Shown in pieces: positions 54,598 through 63,158 of a DNA stretch of 64,000 nt. The position numbers and the translations under genes were made by a program. The notes beneath the pieces were generated by a model. That model was not told where the DNA came from. It saw only the letters and a program-made list of their open reading frames with translations, and made no database searches. Source of the stretch: Candidatus Woesearchaeota archaeon (GTDB lineage Archaea > Nanobdellota > Nanobdellia > Woesearchaeales > GCA-2686295); contig JABMPT010000001.1 of the NCBI GenBank assembly GCA_013202845.1, positions 148,389 to 212,388 on the forward strand, read 5' to 3'. Positions within the stretch are counted from its first letter, which is position 1. Every line of letters starts with the position of its first letter.

Positions 54598-55154
54598 ATT
54601 TTTTCCATGTATTGTTTTAGTCTTGGTATGTATATATCTAGAACTTTCTTTTTTTGATAATCAAAGATGACTGGAATTTCGTTGCTAGCGTCGGGAATTT
54701 CTGATTTCATCTCTTCTAATCTGTATTTGTCCATGAAAACCACGAAATGTTCTTTCTGAGGCCTCTTTTTAGCGTCTGTGAATTCATAGTATATTCTCAG
54801 TTTTACTTTCTCTCCTTTAGCTTCTGGCTCTATGGTTTCATATTCTTTTGTAACGTCTTCCACTTGTGTAACAACTGCTATTGCAAGTTCTACTCCTTTG
54901 TCAAAGGATATTACTGTTTTGTATCCTAAGAATATTGTTAATGCAAATAACACTACTAATATCATGATATTGAACAAAGAATAGTTTTGTACTGTTATTA
55001 TTGCCAAGAGGCTGAAAATGAATATCAAGAAAACAATGAGTGCACCGATTGAGAAACTGGTTAGTCTTATCAAGAATTGTTTATTGTCTATATATGCTTC
55101 CACTTCTTCCTGACTAGGGTCAGGAAATATTTTAAGTGTGATCTCACCTTCCAT
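54594..55154 (-). CDS. Two-helix membrane protein, DUF3592-like
   Basis: A 186-aa protein with two membrane helices (about 33-58 and 64-85), then a beta-rich domain (VELAIAVVTQVEDVTKEYE, LRIYYEFTDA, IPVIFDYQKK) with the layout of DUF3592-type proteins. Function unknown. It starts 2 nt after the PhoU-type gene at 55157, so co-expression is likely. Confidence 0.65.
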   Translation of the reverse strand: MEGEITLKIFPDPSQEEVEAYIDNKQFLIRLTSFSIGALIVFLIFIFSLLAIITVQNYSLFNIMILVVLFALTIFLGYKTVISFDKGVELAIAVVTQVEDVTKEYETIEPEAKGEKVKLRIYYEFTDAKKRPQKEHFVVFMDKYRLEEMKSEIPDASNEIPVIFDYQKKKVLDIYIPRLKQYMEKI

Positions 55155-55156
55155 TT

Positions 55157-56062
55157 TTATATCTTTGTCGTGTAATATGGTCCGTAAAGATTGCTTATCA
55201 TCTTTATCAGACCTGACAGATTAAATATTAAAAATAATTCCTCTCTTTGTACTGTGTTTACTAATACCTCTACTTTCTTATTTAATTCTTTCTTCTTTTT
55301 CTGGAATTCTGTTGCTTTTTCTTTTTCGAATTTATAGAATAGTTTATGGAATAATTCTAGAAATAGGTTTGTCTCTTCATACAGTTCAAGTGTTTCATTG
55401 CTTGTTTTTATCTTGTTCTGAATAAAATGTTCTATTATCTCGTTGTAATAATCACCAATTTTTTCCATATCCCTTATTATGACGTAGTAGAACTGTGTTT
55501 TCCTGTAGTTCTTGTATCCTTTTTTGTTTAGAACCCTTTTACAGAAGTCTGTGAATTTGTCGACGCTGTTCTCCAATGGTAGCAGGTCTTTTAGTTTCTC
55601 CACATCTTTATTTTTAATCGCTTCCAAGCTGCTCTTTGCCATGTCTTCAAGTATGTAAAATGTTCTTCTCAGTATTGTCTCGAATTCCTCTTCAAGAGCT
55701 ACTGAGACATTCTTTATCTCTACATAGTTTTCTCCTTGGTCAACTATCTCGAATCCCATCAAGTCTGGGACCTTTCCCTGTATTTTTTTGTACACTTCTC
55801 TGTCTCTGTAGTTAATTCTGACTTCGTCTATTCCTGCTTGGTAGATGTAAGCTATATACAAGGGATCATATGAGCCAAGTTCTTCTGTGTCCAGAATTAT
55901 TTTTTCTGTTTTCCTTGCTTTTTCTGTGCTTACTATCAGTCTCTTCTCTTCTTCCTCTATGTCCAGCTCATCTCCTTTCTCTACATTGTTTTTTTTTGCC
56001 CACTTGCTTGGAAGCGATACAACTAATGTTTTTCCTGCAAGCTGGATTGCTTTTCTCTTCAT
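55157..56062 (-). CDS. PhoU-type phosphate uptake regulator with AbrB-like N-terminus
   Basis: A 301-aa protein. Residues 1-45 form a SpoVT/AbrB swapped-hairpin DNA-binding domain (GKTLVVSLPSKWAKKNNVEKGDELDI). Residues 100-300 are PhoU-like helical bundles (ILEDMAKSSLEAIKNKDVEKL, RDMEKIGDYYNEI). This archaeal architecture usually regulates phosphate transport. No pst genes are seen in the window. Confidence 0.83.
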   Translation of the reverse strand: MKRKAIQLAGKTLVVSLPSKWAKKNNVEKGDELDIEEEEKRLIVSTEKARKTEKIILDTEELGSYDPLYIAYIYQAGIDEVRINYRDREVYKKIQGKVPDLMGFEIVDQGENYVEIKNVSVALEEEFETILRRTFYILEDMAKSSLEAIKNKDVEKLKDLLPLENSVDKFTDFCKRVLNKKGYKNYRKTQFYYVIIRDMEKIGDYYNEIIEHFIQNKIKTSNETLELYEETNLFLELFHKLFYKFEKEKATEFQKKKKELNKKVEVLVNTVQREELFLIFNLSGLIKMISNLYGPYYTTKI

Positions 56063-56175
56063 ATTACTCTAATAAACCTTTTATTATATAAATTTTTTGG
56101 AATTATATAATTATATAGTGGTATATAAGTTATAAGGAAAAATTATATATTTTATTTTCCGGTGATATATATTGT

Positions 56176-56196
56176 TTTTCCGATTTGTGCGGAAAA
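56176..56196. promoter_or_regulatory. Inverted repeat upstream of the Lrp-family gene
   Basis: TTTTCCG-atttgtg-CGGAAAA lies 27 nt before the ATG, after several overlapping AT-rich TATA-like boxes and another TTTTCCGG. A candidate autoregulatory site for the Lrp protein. Confidence 0.45.
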
Positions 56197-56223
56197 TGTT
56201 TAACAAAATCGGAGGTGATTTGT

Positions 56224-56691
56224 ATGGACAAAAAGGACAAAATTTTTTTGACACACCTGAGAAATAATGCAAGAGAAACACTAACAGTAATAAGCAGAAA
56301 GACAGGAATACCAATATCGACGCTCTACGACAGGTTAAAAGCACAGGAAAAAGACATCATAACAAAGCACACAACCCTAATTGATTTTGCAAAGCTAGGT
56401 TATCTCTGCAAAGCAAATGTCACAATAAAGGTTGACATAGCAGACAGGGATATAGTAAAGGACTATTTATTATGCCAGAACTGTGTTAATTCATTGTTCA
56501 AGATAAACAATGGCTTTGACTTTTTGATAGAAGGAGTTTTCAAGCATGTCAAGGAGATGGAAGACTTCATGGAGACATTTGAAAGGAAATTCAAGGTATT
56601 GGATAAGAATGTGCATTACATTATAGAAGATATCAAAAGAGAAGCATTCATGGCTGATCCGCAGATGATTGATATTCTGCAGACAAGTTAA
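56224..56691 (+). CDS. Lrp/AsnC-family transcriptional regulator
   Basis: Start ATG 56224 follows GGAGGTGAT at ideal spacing (the track begins at an upstream TTG). The 155-aa protein has an N-terminal HTH (NARETLTVISRKTGIPISTLYDRLKAQE) and an alpha/beta domain of the RAM (amino-acid-binding) kind, ending VHYIIEDIKREAF. It may respond to an amino acid. It lies beside PhoU and ftsZ. Confidence 0.85.
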   Translation: MDKKDKIFLTHLRNNARETLTVISRKTGIPISTLYDRLKAQEKDIITKHTTLIDFAKLGYLCKANVTIKVDIADRDIVKDYLLCQNCVNSLFKINNGFDFLIEGVFKHVKEMEDFMETFERKFKVLDKNVHYIIEDIKREAFMADPQMIDILQTS

Positions 56692-56700
56692 GAAAAAATA

Positions 56701-56757
56701 TGGCCTTCACGTTTTTTGGGGGATCATTGGGGGTGATGCAAAACACGGTGAAGGCCA
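56701..56757. other. Long hairpin between the Lrp gene and ftsZ
   Basis: TGGCCTTCAC/GTGAAGGCCA (10 bp), then GTTTT/AAAAC across a 3-nt bulge, with a G-rich loop. TTGTTGT/ACAACAA follows at about 56773. It may end the Lrp transcript, the ftsZ transcript or both, or be a small RNA. Confidence 0.5.
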
Positions 56758-56820
56758 AGAAAGAAGCTTGACCTTGTTGTATTAAAACAACAAATATAAA
56801 ATAAAAAAATTATAGTGAGC

Positions 56821-57897
56821 TTACCTCACTATTTCTATGCCTAACTCTTCTGACATTGCTTGCTGTTGGGCTACTGTTTGCTTGTTTGTCAATCTGCCTA
56901 GTATCCATGGGCTCTTGACACCAGTTATGATTGTCATAACTGTAATCTTGCCTTTCATGCTCTCAAGCACACGAGCACCCCAGATGACATTTGCATCGTC
57001 ATCCATGCTCTCTGTGACCAGCTCTCCAACTTGGCTGATCTCGTCCAATGTCATGTCAGGTCCACCTGAAACATGTATAATTGCTCCTGTAGCTCCTTCA
57101 TAGCTAATATCTAATAGTGGGTTGCTAAGAGCTCCTTTAACTGCTTCCTCTACTCTGTTATTGGTGTCACTTGCTCCTACTCCAATAGCAGCAACCCCTC
57201 CATCTGTCATAATGGTTTTTACATCCGCATAGTCCAGGTTCACCAGGGAAGGTATCGCGATGGTTTCTACAATTCCCTTAATCATAGTTGCTATCAACTC
57301 GTTTGCTACGGCAAAAGCCTGCTGTACAGGTAAGTTACCTGCTATCTGCACAAGTCTGTTGTTGTCAATTACGATCACTGTATCTGATTGTTGTCTCAGT
57401 TGTTGTAGTCCAAACTCTGCTTTGTCAACTCTAGCCCTTTCAATATTGAAAGGCATCGTCACTGTTCCGATCACTATAGCTCCTGCGTCTTTGGCAACAT
57501 TTGCAATCACTGGAGAAGCTCCTGTTCCAGTTCCTCCACCCATGCCCGCGCAAACGAACACCATGTCAGAACCTTTCAAGGCTTCCTTCACTTCCTGCAG
57601 ACTTTCTTGTGCCGCTTCTGCACCTCTCTCCGGGAATCCTCCGCAACCTAGTCCTTTTGTCACGTCCTTTCCTAGCAAGAACTTTCTGTCCGCTTCAATG
57701 ATATTGAGATGTTGTTGATCAGTATTACATCCTAAAATTTCGGCACCTTTTATGCCTTTTTTGTAAAGCCAGTTAATCATATTATTACCGGCTCCTCCTA
57801 CGCCAATTACTTTAATATTGGCTTGCCCGACGTCTAAATCGTCGTATTGCTGATTCGTTGTCTCTTGTTTCTCTGTATTGTTTACAACAAAGTCCAT
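56821..57897 (-). CDS. ftsZ: Cell division protein FtsZ
   Basis: A 358-aa tubulin homologue. GVGGAGNNMINW opens the GTPase domain, GMGGGTGTGASP is the tubulin signature (about 110-122), NLDYADVKTIM is the T7 synergy region, and the C-terminal core ends with IVR. It forms the division ring. GGGGG lies 9 nt before the ATG. Upstream sits an elaborate repeat region (57963-58088). Confidence 0.95.
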   Translation of the reverse strand: MDFVVNNTEKQETTNQQYDDLDVGQANIKVIGVGGAGNNMINWLYKKGIKGAEILGCNTDQQHLNIIEADRKFLLGKDVTKGLGCGGFPERGAEAAQESLQEVKEALKGSDMVFVCAGMGGGTGTGASPVIANVAKDAGAIVIGTVTMPFNIERARVDKAEFGLQQLRQQSDTVIVIDNNRLVQIAGNLPVQQAFAVANELIATMIKGIVETIAIPSLVNLDYADVKTIMTDGGVAAIGVGASDTNNRVEEAVKGALSNPLLDISYEGATGAIIHVSGGPDMTLDEISQVGELVTESMDDDANVIWGARVLESMKGKITVMTIITGVKSPWILGRLTNKQTVAQQQAMSEELGIEIVR

Positions 57898-57962
57898 TTT
57901 CGTTTGCCCCCTGTGTGGTTTTTTTTGTGGTCTAAGTCCTCTTTGTGTATAGTGTAATATGT

Positions 57963-58088
57963 ATTTAGGAAACCCTAAATCTTTATAATTAACTTATACT
58001 ATACTTACCTCTAGAAACAGAAATTTTTTTCGCCAAAAACTCAAACTTAGTCGCCAAACATGGTTTGAGCGTGTTCTCGCCAAAACAC
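57963..58088. promoter_or_regulatory. ftsZ control region: palindrome at the TATA box plus three TCGCCAAA repeats
   Basis: ATTTAGG-aaac-CCTAAAT (57963-57980) lies just downstream of the ftsZ TATA box (AATTATAAAG on the minus strand), where it could block transcription start. Further upstream TCGCCAAA occurs at 58030, 58051 and 58077. The second sits in the loop of CTCAAAC/GTTTGAG and the third in that of GTGTT/AACAC. This accounts for most of the 260-nt gap. Factor unknown. Confidence 0.55.
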
Positions 58089-58157
58089 CCAATAACTATA
58101 TAGATTACCACACTGATATTTAAATATTTCTTATGTAGAACATATATATTAGAACAT

Positions 58158-58691
58158 CTATTTTTGAAACAACACTGTTCTCCGACCAGGGAAGAGTCCC
58201 ATCTCAGACATTTTTGTGAACTGATCAGCTTCTAAAGTTAAATCTATTATCGTGAAGTTGTAACTTTCTTTTATCTCGACAACGAATGATTTTACCTTGT
58301 CTATAGGTATGTTATGTCCTATTAATAGAACATTTGCCTTGTTCTTTTCCTCTTTGCCGTGTAGGATTATGGTTTCAACCTCGTCGATGGTTGCTGCTTT
58401 TTCAGTGAAATCGTTTAGTGCTGATTTCTTCTGAGCGACGATGTCCTGTAAGAATTCTGTGTTCTTTGTCTGGTTAAGCCTGTATACTTTGAACTTCTTG
58501 ATTTTGGTCTCTCTTATGATCTCTAGTTCTCTTAGCTTGTTTATTATCCTGAATGTCGTAGCTACAGGAACCCTGGTTCTCTTGGCCACTTCTCTTATAT
58601 AGAAATCCTCTTCTGGGTTGTCAAAGAAGATCTGCATGACCTTTAGTTTTTTCTCGTCGAATAGCTTTTCCAAGAGTTCCTTTGTTTCCAC
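58158..58691 (-). CDS. Winged-helix regulator with nucleotidyltransferase-like tail
   Basis: A 177-aa protein. Residues 1-75 form a winged helix (EDFYIREVAKRTRVPVATTFRIINKL). The C-terminal part (VETIILHGKEEKNKANVLLIGH) resembles MNT-type domains found fused to such winged helices, but their catalytic GSxxxG/D motif is not clear. CTTTATATAATAG is the likely TATA box, with a palindrome immediately upstream. It is the gene before ftsZ on the same strand. Confidence 0.7.
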   Translation of the reverse strand: METKELLEKLFDEKKLKVMQIFFDNPEEDFYIREVAKRTRVPVATTFRIINKLRELEIIRETKIKKFKVYRLNQTKNTEFLQDIVAQKKSALNDFTEKAATIDEVETIILHGKEEKNKANVLLIGHNIPIDKVKSFVVEIKESYNFTIIDLTLEADQFTKMSEMGLFPGRRTVLFQK

Positions 58692-58737
58692 GTTGTCGTC
58701 TTATATCTCATAACTATTATATAAAGTTTTTCATTTA

Positions 58738-58752
58738 TGAAACAACGTTTCA
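58738..58752. promoter_or_regulatory. Palindromic site upstream of the winged-helix gene
   Basis: TGAAAC-aac-GTTTCA is a perfect 6-bp palindrome 10-15 nt upstream of the TATA box of the leftward gene at 58158. A TTGAAACAACA half-copy lies within the end of that gene near 58166. Confidence 0.5.
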
Positions 58753-58763
58753 AAAATGGAACA

Positions 58764-59357
58764 TTATTTTTTCCCAAAAGACTTTATTCCAAAAGAAGAA
58801 AGATCTTTCTTTAACTGTTCAAGATTCTTGAAAAGAATTGTATTGAAACCAAGCTCTCTAGCCGGAATCAAGTAACGTTCGTGATCATCAATGAAAATAC
58901 ATTCATTTGGATTTAAATGAGTTTTCCCTATGAAATATTCAAAGATATCTTTGTCAGGTTTCATCATCTTAATCTCATTTGAAAAAAAACAATGATCAAA
59001 AAAACTAAGATCATTATGGTTTCTTATAGCTGCAGTCTTAGAATTCATTTGATTTGATAGTATAAAAACCTTATAACCTTTACTCTTTAGAGTTTTAGCA
59101 ACATTAAAAGCTAAGTAGTCATGATCTTGATTTAGACTCTTGTGAAGAACTGTTTTAGGAATGTTGAATTCCTTAGAAATAATTTCGTAGAATTCAGCAC
59201 AGTTTTCACCTTTAGAATATTCGTCCTCTAAAGAATCTAATCTCTTGAATAATTTTTCTTCATCGATATTATACTTTGTTGAAAGCTTCTTTGCTGTAAA
59301 TCTATTATTGCAAGGTTCAAGAACTCCGCCCCAATCAAAAATCACTGCTTTAATCAT
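58764..59357 (-). CDS. HAD-superfamily hydrolase (copy 1)
   Basis: ATG 59357 is used (the track starts at a GTG three codons earlier); AGGTG lies seven nt before. The 197-aa protein opens MIKAVIFDWGGVLEP, the HAD motif I with DxxG in place of DxDxT. Motif II is VFILSNQM, motif III has a Lys near MMKPDKDIF, and motif IV is CIFIDDHERYL. The cap is helical. A small-molecule phosphatase is likely. Confidence 0.83.
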   Translation of the reverse strand: MIKAVIFDWGGVLEPCNNRFTAKKLSTKYNIDEEKLFKRLDSLEDEYSKGENCAEFYEIISKEFNIPKTVLHKSLNQDHDYLAFNVAKTLKSKGYKVFILSNQMNSKTAAIRNHNDLSFFDHCFFSNEIKMMKPDKDIFEYFIGKTHLNPNECIFIDDHERYLIPARELGFNTILFKNLEQLKKDLSSFGIKSFGKK

Positions 59358-59946
59358 AATTAACACCTATGTCTTCAAAGTCTTTTCTTAATTGTTCTAC
59401 GTCTTTAAAAATAATTGCATTGAAACCAAGATCTTTTGCAGCTTTAATATTTGATTCTTCATCGTCAATAAATAAACATTCTTCAGCATTAAGGTTTAAT
59501 TTCTTCAAAGCCAATAAGAAGAATTCTTTTTTCGGCTTAATTAATTTGAAATCACAAGAATTCAAATAAGGTTTGAAAGCTTTCTCAAAACCTGTTCTTT
59601 TATCATTTTCTACATCAAACTCTGTTGCATTAGATAAACAAGCAACCTTATACTTTCTTGACAAATTTTTAATCATTAACAATAGTTCTTTGTTTGGGAT
59701 GAAAAAATCTTTCCAAACTGTCATAATAATATTGTGAATTTCCTCAGAACTCTTATTGATCTTGTTTGATAATAAATCGCAAAAATCTTTAGCACTTACC
59801 TCTCCTTTAAGCATTTCCTCTTCATTTTCATAATAAATATCAATAGCTTCTTTAGAATTCAGTTCTTTACTTAACTCTTTGAAAGCAAGTTCCATTCTTC
59901 CAGAATAACAAACACCGCCAATATCAAAAATAACTGCTTTTATCAT
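59350..59946 (-). CDS. HAD-superfamily hydrolase (copy 2)
   Basis: ATG 59946 overlaps the ligase stop (ATGA); the track start lies inside ligase. The 198-aa protein opens MIKAVIFDIGGVCYSG and ends with DDEESNIKAAKDLGFNAIIF. It is a close relative of the neighbouring copy; the two share the (D/N)LGFN-x-I-x-F-K tail. It probably arose by tandem duplication. Motif I lacks the usual second Asp, which suggests altered chemistry. Confidence 0.83.
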   Translation of the reverse strand: MIKAVIFDIGGVCYSGRMELAFKELSKELNSKEAIDIYYENEEEMLKGEVSAKDFCDLLSNKINKSSEEIHNIIMTVWKDFFIPNKELLLMIKNLSRKYKVACLSNATEFDVENDKRTGFEKAFKPYLNSCDFKLIKPKKEFFLLALKKLNLNAEECLFIDDEESNIKAAKDLGFNAIIFKDVEQLRKDFEDIGVNYD

Positions 59947-61688
59947 TTCTTCTTCTGCTTCTCGAATTCTTCCTTGACCATATCGAGGGTAGAGCACTCA
60001 TCAGGCCTTCTGTCCTCTCTGGCTTGGACTACTCTAGGAAATCTTAAAGCATAACCGCTTGAGTATGTTGGGCTTGCTTGTATCTCTTCAAACTTTATTT
60101 CCAGAACTATCTCTGGCTTTATGATGACTTCTCTACCTTTCTCCTGCTTGATATGAGGTTTTAGCATCTCAGTTAACTCTCCAAAACTCAAACCTTCTTC
60201 AGGTTTTTCCTTAACACCAGTTCCAACCTTTCCCATCTCAAGGTAGTTTCCGTCATCATCAATGCATGCTAGAGTGAAGGATGTAAGCCAACCGCTTCTC
60301 TTGCCTTCTCCCCACTCTGCTCCAACAATTACTAAGTCAAGAGTGTCCATCTCTGATTTCAGCTTGACCATGAACCCGACTCTGGAACCTGGTTTGTAAG
60401 GGCTGTCAATACTTTTGAGCATAACTCCTTCATTTCCTTTTTTGACAGATTCCTCGTAGAACTTTGTGGCTTCTGCTTTATTGGAAGTAACTAGCTTTTT
60501 GGAGACAATGATCTTAAATTTTTCTTCTTTTATTATCTTCTCAAGCAACTCTCTTCTTTCCTTCAAAGGCTTGTTCAAAAGATTCTCGCCGTTATAGAAC
60601 AATACATCAAAGACATTCAACTCTATAGGTAATTTCTTAGCTAGCTCTTCAATATTGTACTTCCTTCTGATTCTCTGGGATATGTGCTGAAAAACCAAGT
60701 ATTTGTCAGTCTTAGGATCGAAGCCGACTGCTTCGCAGTCAATTATGAAGCTTTTCCCTTCAACTCTTTCTTTAACATAATCAACAACTTCTGGAAACTG
60801 CTTTGTGACATCCTCTAATCTTCTGGTCAGAACCTTGATTTGGTTCTTGAACTTGTGAATCTGCATCCTGAAACCATCATATTTGTACTCAATCACCGCA
60901 GGCGAGCCAACCTTTTCAAAGCCTTCCTCCATGCTCGTGACTTTCTGAGCAAGCATGACTTTTATTGGGTTACCAGGAATTAAGCTTATTTTCTCAAGCT
61001 CTGCAACTCCTTTCTTCGCAGCTAAAGCAACTGCTGAGAAATCATTGCTCTTGTCATAAGCAGATTGAACGATTTCAACAACTTTGTTGTATTCTTCTCT
61101 ATCGACGTCAATTGATATTGCTTCAGCATCGTAACCCACTCTTACAGACATGTAAGCCCATACAATGGAGTCTCTCATTGTTCCGTCGCCGATGCCGACT
61201 CTTAAATCCTCAAGCACAGTCCTGACTATGTACTTTGCCTCTTTTGGCTTTGCACTCGAGAGAAGCTCTGCAATCAATTGTGTTTTTCTGTCGACGCTGC
61301 CAATTCCTTCTATCTTAGTTAGTTTTCTAAGATTAGAAAAGACCTTTGCAACCTTGAGACTGAATGAGAACAGTGTTGATTGTGATTTATTATCAATGAC
61401 TTTCTCAGCCACTAATCCTAAGTCACCGATTTCCTTCCACATATTCTCAATGGCAGGAATCCCTGCGCCAGAAGCAGTGTTGATAGCTTTCAAAACCAAT
61501 TTGCTGGCCACACCTATCTTTCTCTTATCCCAGTCAGGAAACAATCTTCCCCTAATAAGAAGAGTTATTGTAGGAATATCCTCTGCAGATGTTTTCTTCA
61601 ACAATTCTGAGATATAATGAGTTTTTTCAAGCCTTTTAGACGTTGATTCAATCTTTTCATAGACGTCGACAAGGTCGGAGTATTTCAT
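59943..61688 (-). CDS. lig: ATP-dependent DNA ligase
   Basis: A 581-aa enzyme for Okazaki fragment and nick sealing. The N-terminal helical DNA-binding domain runs to about 215. The nucleotidyl-lysine is in EYKYDGFRMQIHK (KxDG), followed by SFIIDCEAVGF, FDVLFYNGENLLNKP, EGVMLKS (motif IV) and MVKLK (motif V); the OB fold is C-terminal with RFPRVVQ. This is the archaeal/eukaryotic type I family. Two HAD genes overlap its 3' end. A small zinc protein is divergent at 61770. Confidence 0.95.
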   Translation of the reverse strand: MKYSDLVDVYEKIESTSKRLEKTHYISELLKKTSAEDIPTITLLIRGRLFPDWDKRKIGVASKLVLKAINTASGAGIPAIENMWKEIGDLGLVAEKVIDNKSQSTLFSFSLKVAKVFSNLRKLTKIEGIGSVDRKTQLIAELLSSAKPKEAKYIVRTVLEDLRVGIGDGTMRDSIVWAYMSVRVGYDAEAISIDVDREEYNKVVEIVQSAYDKSNDFSAVALAAKKGVAELEKISLIPGNPIKVMLAQKVTSMEEGFEKVGSPAVIEYKYDGFRMQIHKFKNQIKVLTRRLEDVTKQFPEVVDYVKERVEGKSFIIDCEAVGFDPKTDKYLVFQHISQRIRRKYNIEELAKKLPIELNVFDVLFYNGENLLNKPLKERRELLEKIIKEEKFKIIVSKKLVTSNKAEATKFYEESVKKGNEGVMLKSIDSPYKPGSRVGFMVKLKSEMDTLDLVIVGAEWGEGKRSGWLTSFTLACIDDDGNYLEMGKVGTGVKEKPEEGLSFGELTEMLKPHIKQEKGREVIIKPEIVLEIKFEEIQASPTYSSGYALRFPRVVQAREDRRPDECSTLDMVKEEFEKQKKK

Positions 61689-61769
61689 GTATTTACAGAA
61701 GAGATGATGGTTTAAATAGTTTTTCCATGTTTAACAAACTTTATAAAATAAGATTGTTTCGTCTGCCAC

Positions 61770-61922
61770 ATGAAATGTGATTTTTGTGGTAAAAAGCTTG
61801 AGACAACATTCTTGAACAAGATTGTAGGTACTTATATGAAGAATAAGAAGAGCAAGAGGAAAGTTGTTTGTCCTAAATGCCAGAAAGATCACACGCGTGA
61901 AAAGCTTCTTAAGAAGTTATGA
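61770..61922 (+). CDS. Small zinc-ribbon protein
   Basis: A 50-aa basic protein absent from the ORF track. MKCDFCGKKL and VVCPKCQKDHT give a C-x2-C...C-x2-C ribbon with an intervening FLNKIVGTYMKNKK stretch. That segment is typical of a small archaeal zinc-ribbon family I recognise only in outline. TTATAAAATAAG lies about 25 nt before the ATG. It sits 13 nt before tRNA-Thr. Confidence 0.7.
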   Translation: MKCDFCGKKLETTFLNKIVGTYMKNKKSKRKVVCPKCQKDHTREKLLKKL

Positions 61923-61935
61923 AAACTTTTTCTAC

Positions 61936-62008
61936 GCCCCTGTAGCATAGCAGCTAATGCGTTTGCCTCGTAAGCAGAAGATCGTGGGTGCAATTCCCTC
62001 CAGGGGCT
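61936..62008 (+). tRNA. tRNA-Thr (CGT), with unusual D- and T-loops
   Basis: The 73-nt gene has acceptor GCCCCTG/CAGGGGC, anticodon stem TTTGC/GCAGA, anticodon loop CTCGTAA (CGT) and U73, as expected for archaeal tRNA-Thr. The T-loop reads TGCAATT rather than TTCAATT, its stem has a U-U mismatch, and the D-loop lacks GG. It may still fold, but the elbow contact would be changed. Confidence 0.82.
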
Positions 62009-62054
62009 TATTATCATAAGAATATTTATAAACAATCAATTATTCCCACATTTT

Positions 62055-62606
62055 ATGACTCCATATGATATTTCAGAAATAAAAAGTGTAAGAAAGAAGC
62101 TTGGCATGACTCAGTCAGAGCTCGCTAAGAAAGCTGATGTTTCTCAGTCATTAATAGCTAAAATAGAGAGTGAGAAGCTTGATCCAACTTTGTCTAATGC
62201 AAATAAGATTTTCAATGCTCTAGACTCTTTGCAGAAAAAGGAATCCTTGAAAGCCAAAGATTTCATACATAAAGGAGTTGTTTCTTGCCAAGAAGATGAA
62301 TTTGTCAAGGATGTCATCAAGAAGATGAAGAGGCACGAGATTAGCCAGTTGCCTGTAATGAAAGGTGATTCTATTGTCGGAGTTGTATCTGAAACAAGGA
62401 TAATTGATCATTTAATAGATGATCCTAACCAGAATCTTAAAATAAGTGATGTGATGGGCGATGTTCCGCCAATAGTCTCGATGAGCACGGATGAATCAGT
62501 CATTTCAAGCTTGCTAAGAGTCTTCTCATTAGTTATAGTCCAGGATAAAGGCAAGATAAGAGGTCTTATAACTCGTTCTGATATACTGAGAAAGATTTAT
62601 GGGTAG
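62055..62606 (+). CDS. HTH-CBS transcriptional regulator
   Basis: A 183-aa protein. Residues 10-60 are a Cro/C1-type HTH (LGMTQSELAKKADVSQSLIAKIE). A pair of CBS domains follows (KMKRHEISQLPVMKGDSIVG and GKIRGLITRSDIL), which usually bind adenosine ligands such as AMP or SAM. TATTTATAAACAA lies about 25 nt before the ATG. This type of archaeal regulator senses energy state or metabolites. Its target is unknown. Confidence 0.87.
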   Translation: MTPYDISEIKSVRKKLGMTQSELAKKADVSQSLIAKIESEKLDPTLSNANKIFNALDSLQKKESLKAKDFIHKGVVSCQEDEFVKDVIKKMKRHEISQLPVMKGDSIVGVVSETRIIDHLIDDPNQNLKISDVMGDVPPIVSMSTDESVISSLLRVFSLVIVQDKGKIRGLITRSDILRKIYG

Positions 62607-62615
62607 ATTTCTGTC

Positions 62616-63158
62616 TTATTTCTTTTTCTTAGGCTTTTGAAGTTCCTTAAGTCTTTCTGTCAGAAATTCGATTGTTCTCTTGTTGTCCTGCTCATGCATG
62701 ATTTCTCCGCATTCTGGACATTTGAAGTTGTACTCCATTGATTTGTCGAAGGTCATCCTTGCACAAGCGTTTTTGCACATGTAGAATGTATTGCTTTCCT
62801 CTCGCTCTAATCTCTCTTTGATCTTCTCTATCTTTTTATTTTTTATTTTCAGAGCTAATTCAGGGATTGTTTTCTCGTTGAAGTCCCAATAGCAGATGTA
62901 CCATCCTTTTATCTTGTCTTTTTTCCTTAAAAAGAACGCTATATTATGCTCGTATAGTCTATATAGTAAGTTTCTTGTCTTATGTATTTCCAGATCTAGT
63001 TCTTCTGCTATAATGAATTCAGATATTTTCTGTTTCCCTCTCAGATAGAAAACGATTGGTAAAGCCTCTTCTCCAACTAACTCTGTAACAACTTCTTCTA
63101 TAATCTTCTTAGTAATGCTCATCTTTTTCTGATCTTTCAGCACGTATACTTGTTCCAT
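62616..63158 (-). CDS. tfe: Transcription factor E (TFIIE-alpha homologue)
   Basis: A 180-aa protein. The N-terminal winged helix (VFYLRGKQKISEFIIAEELDLEIHKTRNLLYRLYEHNIAFF) and C-terminal zinc ribbon (CKNACARMTF...CPECGEIM) are the TFE signature. It stabilises the open complex with RNA polymerase. GGTGA precedes ATG 63158. A Met at residue 12 (MSITKKI) is an alternative start. The 264-nt gap upstream (to 63422) has a TTTATAAATTTT box near 63260 and no other gene. Confidence 0.92.
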   Translation of the reverse strand: MEQVYVLKDQKKMSITKKIIEEVVTELVGEEALPIVFYLRGKQKISEFIIAEELDLEIHKTRNLLYRLYEHNIAFFLRKKDKIKGWYICYWDFNEKTIPELALKIKNKKIEKIKERLEREESNTFYMCKNACARMTFDKSMEYNFKCPECGEIMHEQDNKRTIEFLTERLKELQKPKKKK

